The notes below the pieces were generated by a model that ran no database searches, was not told the DNA's origin, and saw only the letters and a list, made by a program, of their open reading frames with translations. A stretch of DNA of 64,000 bases from assembly GCA_920105625.2 (NCBI GenBank), contig OV050030.1, forward strand, positions 109,536,814 to 109,600,813, written 5' to 3'. The position numbers and the translations under genes are program-made. Source of the stretch: Clusia tigrina. Its lineage: Eukaryota > Arthropoda > Insecta > Diptera > Clusiidae. Shown here piece by piece: positions 1 through 11,000 of this stretch. The stretch's first letter is position 1. Each line of letters starts with the position of its first letter.

Positions 1-960
1 CAATTTTCTATTGTCCATGAGTCTTTGAAGAGGTTGGGAAGAGCAGTAATGTGTGGTGCCGTAGACCACATTGTAAACAATTTTTTCTGTTAGAGCAGCG
101 CGATACGGTATGAGCCTTGGACAAACAATTTAAGCAAAGTTTTTTTTGAGGGCATAGTCTTTCCGCTCGAAACAGTCCTTTCATAGAAATGATGGGAACC
201 GATGGATAATGTGGGGTTCGTTGCATATATTACAACGATCTGCAATGCGCGGAACTTCAATTTTGGCTAATGGTTTTTCTTGTAGGTTTTACAACGGGAC
301 TGAAGATTTTATTTTATAAGAGAGGGCCTTTATTTTGTGGTTGTATGAGTTTGGAGGACGATGGAATATCCGATGTGGCATCGCGACTTTCAATCACATC
401 TATTGATATTGGTATGTTGGTGAGTAATGATTGAAATTCTTCAAATGTGGGTATAGCAATATTATACTCGGTTTGTTTCCGTTGATAATCGTGTAGACAA
501 CAGATAAACCAATCAGTGGTTGTTTGACTCCACAGGAATTTTAAGATCTTTACACGCATTAAGATATACATTTGCGATATTGAGCATACGTTTAAGATCA
601 CTAGAGCTCACTCAATTGGATGCATTTTCTCGAAGGATTTATTTTCAGTAAAATAAGCATTTTCCTGGTTTTCGGAGGCGCAGATCAACTTCTGATGAGT
701 AGCTCGAAATTCGTTAGTTAATGGTTCGATCTTGCAAAGACGTGTCTCAAAATAAGTTTTAGTTTTGCGTTCACATGAATAATTTTTAAATTTTTTAGAT
801 ATGCTGTTGCATTGATTTCATTAAAAATTCTTGTAGCGCTATTAATATCTTGCATTCCTTTTCATCAGCCATTTTCTGCCCTTTTTTTCAAGGTGAAAAA
901 AAACTACAAGCAAGAACAGTGAAGAAACCAAAGAGTGAGGTGCGTGAGATCAAGGTTTAA
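1..960 (-). pseudogene. BEL/Pao retrotransposon gag remnant
   Basis: Read on the minus strand this is a decayed BEL/Pao-type gag. Positions 8-226 encode two zinc-knuckle-like segments, CLNCLSKAHTVSRC and CLQCGLRHHTLLLFP. Positions 314-601 encode the block that precedes them, with WFICCLHDYQRKQTEY. Both blocks are closely matched by the second gag remnant at 43369-44400. The part at 600-870 matches the gag N-terminus also present at 50991-51236 and 59986-60231 (a YFE..L.KIE.L..EFR.TH-like DUF1759 pattern). The reading frame is broken several times and no LTR is visible. Gag of this family is the particle and nucleic-acid-binding protein of the retrotransposon. Family assignment is good; the exact ends are not determined. 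Confidence 0.75.
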
Positions 961-2553
961 CGAGATCAAGTATAAAAGTATTTATGCATGTATGATGTGT
1001 GTTAATAGCGATGTATTGGAGAAAACTGAAAGTGATGGAAGGTAAAGGTATACTCTGCAAAGATGCAAGTGCGTTGGTACAACTTGAAGGAAAGTGTTTC
1101 GACCTTTGCGTTTGGGATGGGCAAACGACAGGCTTTTGATTCGGATCGTTTATATACTCCTTTGGAAGTACGAATTTCCATCACCCATATTAAACAATCT
1201 CCTACTGGATATGCGGCGATGCTTCAGTCGAAAATTCTTTCGTGGGGTGGGAGCGTGTCACCTTTAATAATGATCAATTCATTGGTCTTGAGGTTGGTGT
1301 GCACTGTTTGCGACTTTGAGGTCGAAAGTCCATCTGGTCCAAAACTCGTGACCAAAACGTGAAATACCGGCACACACACTCAACCCACCCAGGCAGACTA
1401 ATCAAATGGGCTGTGGCGTGTCCGTGCTACAGAACGTAGAGAGCTTCTTTACGGAGCCAATACATGGAGAAGCATGGGAGTATACAGACCTGAAAAACTG
1501 GTACATGGCCGAGAAGATTTCAAGGAAACGCAAGGAGATTGGCCACCAACTACTACAGTTAGCAACCAGGAATCGCACCCAGACAGAAGGGCGGCGGGTA
1601 ACTGCACCACGGGAATCCGAATGCTGAGATGCCACTAGCTCAGACGACACCCACGGCGGCACTTGGAAACGCCAGAGACATGACACAACTACGCAGCTGT
1701 ACACCCGCGGAGTCTGGCTGGAGGGAGATAGACTGCCAAGATGCCAGTGAATTGACTGGGGAAGCAACCGCTCACCTACCGGTGGAACTCTAATTCAGAA
1801 TGCAATTCACCAGGTAGCAAAGCCTGAAGACGAATCCGTTACGATAGACACCCATAACGAGTCACAATACAGCGCTGCGGGATAACCATCTCTTATCGTC
1901 GGTGAAGTGGGCAGCGCGAGTGATGAGTAAAAATTGTAAACCAATTTTGCCCGCACAATACTCGTATATTAAACAAAATCCCAAAAATTCCAAGTCACCC
2001 CGAGAACAATTGTGTTAACATCACTGGCCAATAAAGTTTAAATTTGCCATACCCAATTGGCCTGCGCGGAACTGCCTCCATAGATAAAAATACAAGAGAA
2101 GAAAACCAGCGTACACACCAATTAGAACCACGGCGAAGGCGGGAGCGCATGAATGGTACGGAGTACAAAACGTGTATCAACAAACCTCATGCAGATTACA
2201 CTAACAACTATGCAAGCGGAAAGACAACAACATCATTAGCAAACCCAAACCAGCCGCTTGCATAAGCAACAAACTGCATGTGGATTACACTAACAAGTAT
2301 GCAACAACAAACTACAGGCAGACTACGCTAACAATTATGCGTGTGCTAATTTCAACAACAAGATTAGCAAAGCCAAGCCAGCAAGTCTCGGCAGAATTTA
2401 CCGAGTGCGTTAGCTCGGTAAATATCACAATAACAACACGAATAAAAGAATGCGAGAGCCAAAGAGACTACGACAAAACGATCGTTGTGCGTACATGTAG
2501 CAGGAATATAGCACAAAAGAGAAGCAAATAAATAATATTCAAACGCAGATCGG
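961..2553. other. unassigned intergenic or decayed repeat DNA
   Basis: No convincing gene. Short open frames at 1063-1362 and 1406-1627 match nothing I recognise. Around 2194, 2283 and 2321 a roughly 20-bp word (consensus GATTACACTAACAANTATGC) occurs three times imperfectly, which suggests old repetitive sequence. The stretch may be non-coding DNA of an LTR element, since a possible LTR end lies at 3474, but that is a guess. Confidence 0.4.
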
Positions 2554-2601
2554 TAATTTTAATATTATTAATTAAAAATTAATAATTTTAATATTATTAA
2601 T
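2554..2601. repeat. 19-bp AT-rich direct repeat pair
   Basis: The 19-base word TAATTTTAATATTATTAAT occurs at 2554-2572 and again at 2583-2601, separated by 10 bp, with CGGTAA-like sequence on both outer sides. It looks like a local duplication; no function is claimed. Confidence 0.75.
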
Positions 2602-2913
2602 CGGTAACAACTACAACGTGCCGTAACAACTACTAGGCGCTTGACGGCAGACGGACTTTTCCCGAAATCGCTGAGGGTCGCCTAAGAGGGTCAACAATAA
2701 CACCTTGGCCTTAGCAGCAGGAAGCGGTAGTCGAAGAAAAGGCCAGCGGGACTTGGGCAACAACAAATGTTTGCAACAAGTGTCTATAAAAACGACTGCA
2801 ACCGGGAAAACGATATATTTTCCTGCTGCACATCACTGGAGTTAGAACAAAGGAAACGTTGCCGTATCGTCAGAAGCTACCAGAGGACCAAACAACCCCT
2901 ACGGACACACACA

Positions 2914-3340
2914 CAAGTGCTGCTTCTGGTGAGAATGCTGGACTTTTCCAATCCACTTTCATACACAAATAGAACTTGTTCGTTGAATTTAACACGGTGG
3001 AAGTGGTATTTGAATGCACCACCGCGGAAACTAAAAACTGGAGACACCCACACATAGGTGTCCAGAAGTACTGCGTTTGCTACGAACGTTGGGTTTTTCA
3101 ATCCGCTTTCATAGCAAACCAGAGCTTATTTGTCAAAGTTAAAACGGTGGAAGTGATTTTTCAATTCACGACCATTGAAACTAAATACTAGAGACACACG
3201 GACTTAGATACCCAGAAGTACTGCGTTTGCTACGAACGTTGGGTTTTTCAATCCGCTTTCATAGCAAACCAGACCTTACTTGTCAAAGTTAAAACGGTGG
3301 AAGTGGTTTTTCAATTCACCACCGTTGAGGCTTTCCTTCC
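2914..3340. repeat. three tandem units of a 150-bp repeat
   Basis: About 2.8 imperfect copies of a 150-bp unit. The anchor word AGAAGTACTGCGTTTGCTAC starts at 3064 and again at 3214, giving the period exactly. The first unit (about 2914-3063) is more diverged. Each unit contains a GGTGGAAGTG...CACCACCG-like arm pair; in the last unit AACGGTGG and CCACCGTT form an 8-bp inverted repeat around 3293-3326. It could be a minisatellite or the repeated region of an LTR. No coding potential is supported. Confidence 0.8.
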
Positions 3341-3600
3341 TCAAATCATTAGTCACTACTATTAAACATTTTAAACTTAGCAATAAGCTCAAATACTTTG
3401 TGTTTTAGTGACGGTATAAATAAAAACTTGAAAACTAAAATTCGCTGAGAAATAAATTTTTGTATAATATCCATGGCGAACCGGTGAGTTTACCCCAGCG
3501 ATAGGAACATTTAAAAGTTGTTGAAAAAATGTTGTCTTCTAAATATCAAATGGAAAATCATCAAACATTATTTAGGTATGTCAATCTCAAAGGATATTCA
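3341..3600 (+). other. unassigned; possible LTR end and primer-binding site
   Basis: No gene. A TATAAATAAA word (3415-3424) and an AATAAA (3450-3455) precede ATATCCA followed by TGGCGAACCGGTGAG at 3474-3488. An LTR ending in CA directly followed by a TGGCGA-type primer-binding site would look like this; some insect gypsy-group elements use a tRNA beginning that way. The match is only partial and no second LTR was found, so this is a weak suggestion. Confidence 0.25.
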
Positions 3601-3619
3601 TGGAAACTATGAACTAAAT

Positions 3620-4319
3620 CAATCCAGCTATCGAGAAAATTGCATTTGACTTTGCGATACATAATTCAAAACCATCCAGGACTATCAGAAACTGATTGGA
3701 CGATTGCTTTATATATCTGTTAATACGCAACCTGATATATCAGCAAGTGTTAGCACTTTGGCGTAAAAGGTAAAGGCCCAAAAGTTGAGGATTGGAAACA
3801 GACAAACCGAATCGTAAAGTATATAAAGGGCACATCAGGCATGAAATTAAAACTTAGTATCATTGAGAAAGAAAGAGCTGACTTGATTGGATATGTTGAT
3901 GCAAATTTTGCTGAGGACAGAACTGATCGCAGATCTAATAGTTGTCGAGTTTTTTTTTCAATGGTGGTACTATCAGTTCGACTTGCCGAAAGCAGGACTG
4001 TGGTGCACTCTCGTCTACAGAGGCCGAATTTATTTCATTATGTGAGGCTGGAAAGGAAGAAATATGGTTGAGAGGTGTGTTGAACGACCTAAATCAAAGA
4101 GTTACTGCACCAACCTTAATTTACGAAGACAATACAAGTTGTTTGGAACTAGTAAGACATGACAAATTTTCTTTTAAAATAAACCATGTGGACATAAGGT
4201 ACAAATTCATCACAGACATTAATAAAAACGGTATTGTAAGATGCGAGTATTGCCCAACCAACGACATGATGCAGATCTGCTTACAAAGCCGCTTGGAGCA
4301 ACAAAACATGAAAATTTGA
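3620..4319 (+). pseudogene. copia-type pol remnant (RT end and RNase H)
   Basis: The 3' part of a Ty1/copia polyprotein. Around 3680-3840, in alternating frames, come segments like LYISVNTQPDISASVSTLA and EDWKQTNRIVKYIKGTSG, which belong to the end of the copia RT. Positions 3841-4319 give the RNase H: DLIGYVDANFAED, then after a frameshift near 3940-3960 (a T-rich run) CGALSSTEAEFISLCEAGKEE, EDNTSCLEL and HVDIRYKFITD. The order of blocks is that of copia. Stops and at least two frame changes make it non-functional. It is followed directly by an LTR-like sequence (4354-4560) after a purine-rich tract GAGGAGGAG, as expected for the 3' end of such an element. The integrase, protease and gag are missing. 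Confidence 0.8.
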
Positions 4320-4353
4320 GAGCTTTCTGCAATATTATTTGAACGAGGAGGAG

Positions 4354-4560
4354 TGTTGAAATGTGATGTAGCCCTTAGCGTCGTGTGATGCACCCTTTAT
4401 AACGTTCAAAGTACATTGACTTTATATTCCTTTTTATGGTTTACATATATTTTCTGTCTTGACAAATTCTTTGTTCGCTTATTCATATCAGAAGTATCAT
4501 ATTCAATTCAATTTAATAAATCATTAAATCTTAATTATTAGTTTATTCTTTTTCAAAACA
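4354..4560 (+). repeat. probable 3' LTR of the copia-type element
   Basis: Starts TGTTGAAATG immediately after the purine tract and ends TTTTTCAAAACA, giving TG...CA ends and a loose terminal inverted repeat (TGTTGA against TCAAAACA). It contains an AATAAA signal near 4516. Length 207 bp is small but within the copia range. The left boundary is well placed by the polypurine tract; the right boundary is a best guess. Confidence 0.55.
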
Positions 4561-4659
4561 TAGTTGGGATAGGAAATTTCAAGTTCCATCAAAACTAATT
4601 CTCCAATCGAAGGTTCAGAATAAATAAAAATAAGTACGAATAAGATAGAAAGCCGCGTT

Positions 4660-5980
4660 CACATTATGCCAGTCACTTCTGAAAAAGTAGTGGGTCAAAT
4701 TCATTGAATGAAATAAAAAAATTGCCAGATTTTGACCTTGTAACGGCTGCAGTTCTTCGAAATTTGCTCAACAAAAGCGTTTTTTATTTGTCCTATTTGA
4801 TAAATTAATGTTTCAACTTAAAATATGTGCCAATATACTGGAAGACGGCAGAGGTAATAATGATTCTCAACAATGATGTATCTTCATATTGACCAATATC
4901 TCTATTGCCAATTTTATCGAAACTATTCCAAAAATTATTTTTGACACATCTATTTAATGAACCGCAGTATATTTAATTTTATTTATTTAATTTATTTAAT
5001 CATACAATAAGTTTTAAAAACTTATTCTGTACATTTAACTTAGCCACAATTGTAACTTAAAGTTAAAATTAAAATTAATACTATTGACAATTATTTAGAA
5101 AATAACAAACAACTATAACAAAAAACAAGAAAAATATATAAAAAATAAAAAAGAAAGAGGGTAGTAGAACTTGGAGGGAAAAGAGAAGAAATAAAGCGTC
5201 AGGAATTACTATGAAAATAAAGATAAATAAGATGCTTGAAGTTGTTGTGATTCACAATACTTTTTAAATCATTAGGTAATGATTTAAAAAATATTGTTAT
5301 ATATTACCAATAATTGAAAGTACAAACCTTATCCCAGCACATTAATTTGGTTTTCGCAACAATCACTCCACTATCGCTCCAGTTCACAGGTTGTAAGATC
5401 CATTGAATTTGCTCTGGAAGAGAAATCAGTGTGCTCCGCTATGTTCATTGATACGTCACAAACATTGGAGGAAATATGGCATTTAGGACTGACACAAAAG
5501 CTGAAGACACTCCTGTCCAGGAAATGTTGCGCGCGTAAAACATGAAAATGCTTGTTCATCCTTGCAAACAGTATAACCAGGTATACCTCAAGGTAGTACT
5601 TAATTCCTATTTTGTATTTATTTTATACACATGCTTTGCCTATTCAATGTCAATATATAACCGCTACATTTGCAGACGATACTGCTCTTTTAGTAGTAGA
5701 CAAAACAATCGGAGCTGCAATGATCAAATTGCAATCAGCTCTGAAATTTATAGTATCGTGGACCAAAAAATGGCGCATTAAACTCAGTAATGCTGCTGCT
5801 AAGTCTGTAGGTCTTTTTCTTTAGTCTTTTTTTTAAGAAACATCCCGCACAAGCCTTTTAACATAAATGCGGTTTAAATACCTTGGAATTACGCTTGACG
5901 CTAAGAACTCGACTTAAACGAAAAAAATTAAATTACCTCATTGGCAGACACTCTACACTTTCATCCTATTACCAACTATT
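4660..5980 (+). pseudogene. jockey-type non-LTR reverse transcriptase remnant
   Basis: Decayed reverse transcriptase read in changing frames. 4680-4980 gives pieces like EIKKLPDFDLVTAAVLRNL and PISLLPILSKLF-type sequence. 5385-5540 gives ALEEKSVCSAMFIDTSQ and HLGLTQKLKTLL. 5640-5830 gives the catalytic TATFADDTALLVV with SWTKKWRIKLS. 5870-5960 gives YLGITLDAK. This order matches the jockey-clade RT palm and thumb. Between about 4985 and 5385 there is AT-rich DNA that does not belong to the RT and is probably a later insertion of unknown type. Many stops; inactive. Confidence 0.7.
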
Positions 5981-5994
5981 AATATATAAACTAT

Positions 5995-6075
<81 letters not shown>
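5981..6075. repeat. (TA)n microsatellite, left of mariner
   Basis: Nearly pure TA dinucleotide repeat with few interruptions. It is the target tract into which the mariner at 6076-7365 inserted; the tract resumes on the other side at 7366. Confidence 0.9.
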
Positions 6076-6077
<2 letters not shown>

Positions 6078-7365
6078 AGGGCGAATTGATATTGAAGCTA
6101 CCTAGCGCTAGATGTCAGCACAAATACAAAAACTTTTTTTTTTTTAGAAATTGCGATCTGTCAAACGTCAGCTATTAAAATTTCACCCAAATTCATTGAT
6201 TAATTTATTTGTTGTAGCCGTTTGAAGTAAGCAACTTTTGTGTTTCTTGAAAAATGGAAAAATGCGAATTTCGTGCAGTGATTAAACACTATTATTTGAA
6301 AGGCAAAACGGCGAAAGAGACAAAATAAAAGCTCTACAAACATTACGGTGAGTCTACTCCGTCAGATTACATGGTAAAATATTGGATTGTTGCATTTAAA
6401 CGAGGCCGAACAAACACTGCAACAATACCATCAACAGGAAGGCCAACAGAGGTGGTTACTGAAGAAAATATCAAGAAAATCCTCGATATCGTTATGAATG
6501 ATCGCCGAGTCAAGTTGCGTGAGATTGTTGAAATGGTAAACATATCATATGAACGTGTGCTCAACAGTTTGCATGAACATTTGCATATGAAAAAGCTATC
6601 GGCAAGATGGGTGCCGCGTTTGCTCAGTGTCGAACAAAAACGAGTTCGACAGACCACTTCACAGCGGTATTTGGACATGATAAAGCGTAATCCTGTTGAT
6701 TTTTGCGTCGATTAATAACTGTTGATGAAACGTGGGTCCACCACTACACATCTGAAACCAAAAATCAATCGAGACAGTGGGTGGAAGCTAGTGGAAGTGC
6801 TCCGAAGAAGGCGAAGGCAGTGAAATCGGCTGGCAAGGTTATGGCCACTGTATTTTGGGATGCACACGGAATATTGCTCATCGATTATCTTGAAAAAGGA
6901 TCCACAATCACAGGAAAGTATTATCGTGCAATATTGGATCAATTGATTGATGCAATCAAGGAAAAACGACCACATTTAAAGAAGAAAAAATGCTCTTTCT
7001 TCAAGACAACGCACCGGTTCACACAGCATTAGATACGATGCTAAAATTACGTGAAATACACTTCGAATTGGTTAATCATCCACCTTATAGTCCAGATTTA
7101 GCTCCTAGTGACTTTTTTCTTTTTCCAAACTTGAAAAAATGGCTCGCAGGAAAAAGATTCATCTCAAACGAAGAAGTGATTACCGAAACTAACGCGTATT
7201 TAGAGGTGTTCCCGAAATCGTATTATTCAGATGGTATAAAAAAGTTGGAATATCGTCTTACTAAGTGTGTCGAAGTAAAAGGAGACTATGTTGAGAAATA
7301 AATGGTTTTTGAAAAAATAAAATTTTTTTTCCTACTTAGGTAGCTTCAATATCAATCCGCCCTCG
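6076..7365 (+). mobile_element. mariner transposon, full length but dead
   Basis: A 1,290-bp element bounded by imperfect terminal inverted repeats of about 30 bp. The left end begins CAAGGGCGAATTGATATTG; the right end, reverse-complemented, begins CGAGGGCGGATTGATATTG; both continue into GAAGCTACCTA. Each end is flanked by TA, the mariner target duplication, though within a TA repeat the exact duplication cannot be proved. The single gene lies at 6254-7301. Length, ends and protein are typical of mariner. I do not commit to a subfamily. Confidence 0.92.
6254..7301 (+). pseudogene. mariner transposase (DD34D), pseudogene
   Basis: The transposase would cut and paste the element at TA sites. 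The start ATG at 6254 (MEKCEFRAVIKHYY) is followed by an in-frame TAA at codon 25 (6326-6328). The N-terminal DNA-binding half continues at 6371-6715 (RVKLREIVEMVNIS..RVLNSLHEHL, KLSARWVPRLL). After a frameshift near 6700 the catalytic half begins with the first Asp in TVDETWVHHYT. A second frameshift near 6985 precedes LFLQDNAPVHTA (second Asp) and YSPDLAPSDFFLFPNLKKWL (third Asp). The spacing of the last two Asp fits DD34D. One nonsense codon and two frameshifts inactivate it. Confidence 0.92.
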
Positions 7366-7590
<225 letters not shown>

Positions 7591-7776
7591 TTTTTTTTTT
7601 AAGTTAATAAAATAATAAAGAAAAAATTAAAGCATGAGCATTTAAGTTTTTTTTTTTATTTATCTCCCTTCTGTCAGCAATATATTGATACCAAGTACAT
7701 GATTTGACAATTCGATAGGAAATTAATTCGATCATAGTCTGGCCAGTGCCAAAAAGTATACTTATAATAATTTACA

Positions 7777-7946
7777 TTAAAATTTTGATTTTCCGAGTTC
7801 ATTAGGCCGTTTGGTCGAGTTCTCTTCAAAATAGTAGACAAGTAGCAGCATTGTCTTCAGTTTGTGCAGCAAGCCTTTATGCGATACTTTATCAAATGCT
7901 TTTGCGACGTGCAAAAATACAGCAACGCAATAATGTTTATATTCTA
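7777..7946 (-). pseudogene. jockey-type RT fragment, downstream of Helitron 1
   Basis: On the minus strand this reads YKHYCVAVFLHVAKAFDKVSHKGLLHKLK, the block following the HQFGFR motif in jockey-clade reverse transcriptases and containing the first catalytic Asp region. It is the continuation of the RT piece at 13615-14193; Helitron 1 lies exactly between them. Beyond about 7850 (lower coordinates) the similarity fades. Inactive. Confidence 0.8.
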
Positions 7947-7977
7947 CTAGCGTACCCCTCTGCACACTTCGTAGCGC
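7947..7977 (-). terminator. Helitron 3' hairpin and CTAG terminus
   Basis: On the minus strand GCGCTAC (7977-7971), loop GAA, GTGTGC (7967-7962) form a 6-bp stem with one bulged T and one G-T pair. Eleven bases later the element ends in CTAG. A hairpin about 10-12 nt before CTRR is the known replication-termination signal of Helitrons. The same sequence ends every copy in this window that retains a 3' end (31662, 41886, 44881, 51420, 60415). Confidence 0.85.
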
Positions 7978-8024
7978 AAACAACATAAATAAAATAAGAA
8001 AAATTAAATATAATTGAATTTTTT

Positions 8025-11000
8025 TTATTGCAATACTCTTTGATATACAACATTTTTCGTCTTCTTATTTTCCGTATAAATATATAAGACTGACGGTTTG
8101 CCGACACGTGAACAGGCAACATACAATTGTCCGTGTGAAAACACTGGATACTCCAAATTCACACCGCAAACTCCTAACGATTGGCCTTGAGCCTTGTTTA
8201 TGGTGACTGCAAACGTGAGACGAATTGGAAATTGCAGTCGTTTAAATTCAAACGGCATATCAGACGGTATCATTGGAATGCGCGGAATTAATACGTCTTC
8301 ACCTTTAAATTTTCCAGTCAGAATTGTAGCTTCAACCAAATTGTTCATTAATTTTTTGATAGCTAATCTCGTTCCGTTGCACAATTTCGGTTGATTAATA
8401 TTTCGAAGCATAATTACAGTGACACCAACTTTTAACTGAAGATTATGCGGAGGTAATCCTGGTAGATCTAATGAATTCAGAAATTCAGTTGGATAATTAA
8501 CCACATCTTCATCATTCGTAACGGTATCAACAGATTTGTATGAAATCAAATCACCAGGAATTTTAGATTGTATCTCAAAATTCAAAGAATGAACATCCTT
8601 ATCTTTCGCTGCTAAAATGGCTCTTTCACTCAACCAAGCATGATTCTTATAGTGTTGTGCAATGTCCGGAAAAACACTTTCAATCAATTCTTCAGCTGAT
8701 TGCATAAAATGACAAAAATCAGTTGGCAAAGTAATCAATCCTGATTCATCAACAGGCATTGAACCATTACCAATTTTTAGCAATTGCGCTGAAAACTTAG
8801 CAGCAGATGGATCGTTTTGCAATTCCACACGGACATTAGTTGTTAATTTCAATCTTTTGATATAACGCCATAAACAGGATGATTTTAAACATGCATTAAT
8901 TTCGTCAGCTGCAGTTGATTTGGGAATGACAGGTAGTGTTTGCCTGAAATCACCAGCCAGCAACACCAATGCACCACCAAATAAATCAGTACATCCACGA
9001 ATATCTCTCATTGTTCTGTCAAATGCTTCAACTGATTTCTTATGCGCCATAGTGCACTCATCCCACACAACAATATCACATGCCTGCAAAAGTTTAGCTG
9101 TTCCAGATGTTTTCGATATATTACACGTCGGATGTTCAATAAATTGAATATTCAAAGGCAATTTCAAAGCAGAATGTGCTGTCCGTCCACCGTCCAACAA
9201 AGTTGCAGCTATGCCAGAAGAAGCCAATGCCAATGCAATTTTATTCTCAGAACGTATGGTTGCCAAAATCAAAGAAATCAAAAATGTTTTTCCGGTACCA
9301 CCAGGTGCATCCAAAAAATAAAATCCACCGACTCCGCTATTGACAACTTGCATAATCGAATCATACGCCACTTTTTGTTCCAAATTTAATTTCGGACGAT
9401 TATCTACAACGTATGCATTCAACAAAACACAATCGTACTGCAACTCACGTTGTAACTCCTGCTCGAATAAAGCATGCATTGGACGATTAGGTGATGGCAT
9501 TCCCAATTGAACTAAAGCCTTATTTCCAATTGCCAAACATAAATCCTCAATCATAAGTAATGCTTCATTGTAAATTTCTGGAGTAAAATCCATCACTGGA
9601 TTATGATTAATTCGGCGCATTCGATTCAAAATATCTTCCGACAAAAAATCTTCATACTTTGTCCATAACTCCAACGGATTTGATGGAAAACACGTAGACA
9701 AAATTATTGCAAATAAATTCCGAATTTGATGCGGATGAGCAACAACAGATGCATCAGCTAAAGTGTGATCCCAATGTGCATCATTTTCCAACAAATTCAA
9801 TTTCTGACATGCTTCTCTGTACGTCACACATAATTCACTATCGACAGTTCTCAAATCACCAAACGATGTTGGCCCACGAACATTAACTAACAACAAACGC
9901 AAATAAAAGCACTCAGCATTATTCGGATGAACAGTGTATATTCGTCCCAAAGCATCACTCGAATACAAATTCATATGACCTGCCACACGATTTCCTTGTT
10001 TTCGTCGTTGAAATTCTTTCTTCGTTGCATCCCAAGTAAAATATGTTGGAACCTCAGCATACAACAACGTTTTGGCAAAATCATCAACTGCATACAACTT
10101 GAAAAAAGCTGTCAATGTTGTATCTGTAGGTGATGCAGCTCTTTCAGCAGCATTTGCAGCTGTAAAATAAACACGTTGGCCATTTTCTAAGTGTACCGCA
10201 AGGTGAACGACTGTTGGATACCTCTCATGAATATGAAATGCAAATATACGCCAAATGGCTTCATTGCTGCTAATATAACGCCCCATTTGAAACTGAGCTA
10301 CTTCGTCGTTTCTGTTTGGATCTGACACTCCGAAAACTGCCATATCGCTTCCTTTGTTGACATATTTGCAAATGTACTTAATTGACTTAACAGAATTGCA
10401 ATACTCGACGTTTATATGTGCTTTGAAAACTTTCGACAACAGTGGTGAATATGGCACAATCCATCTGTTATCAACTTCAACGTCTTGATTCCGTACTTTG
10501 ATAATCAAAGATCTACCATGATCCTCAGTGGATCTACGACGATACAAAGGATAACCATCTTCACCAGTTACTGTATCCGATACCAAAGCTCTTGGATATC
10601 GCTTCGTACATTTGCCTTCAGCCATACATGGTGAATTAACGTTGTATTCTCCACATGGTCCATGAATCATGTTTTGAGTAGCAACTGCATATAATTCCGG
10701 ATCACTCGCACAATCTGGTATTTCGGCTGAAATAACATGATCCACCTCGTCCGGAGTGATCTTATTCACCAGCCAAGTCAAAACATGAGCGTGAGGCAAA
10801 CCACGCTTTTGCCATTCAATGGAATACATCCAACATTTCACCTCACCAAACACCCGACTTTTCACAATTAAATTCATCAATGCCTTCAACTTTTGATTGA
10901 ATACACGGGCAGTAATATCATGCCGATCCATTGTTTTTTGCCCATCAAAAAGAAGGTCTTTCAACTCATCCCATTGAGGGTTACAGGTAAACGTGATGAA

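Noticed and set aside
5371..5559. Minus-strand 62-residue frame
   Set aside because: It overlaps a plus-strand jockey RT segment with recognisable motifs.
8194..9389. Small plus-strand frames (66, 75 and 115 residues) repeated opposite every Helitron helicase
   Set aside because: They recur only because the sense gene is conserved. They show no motif of their own and have no start context.
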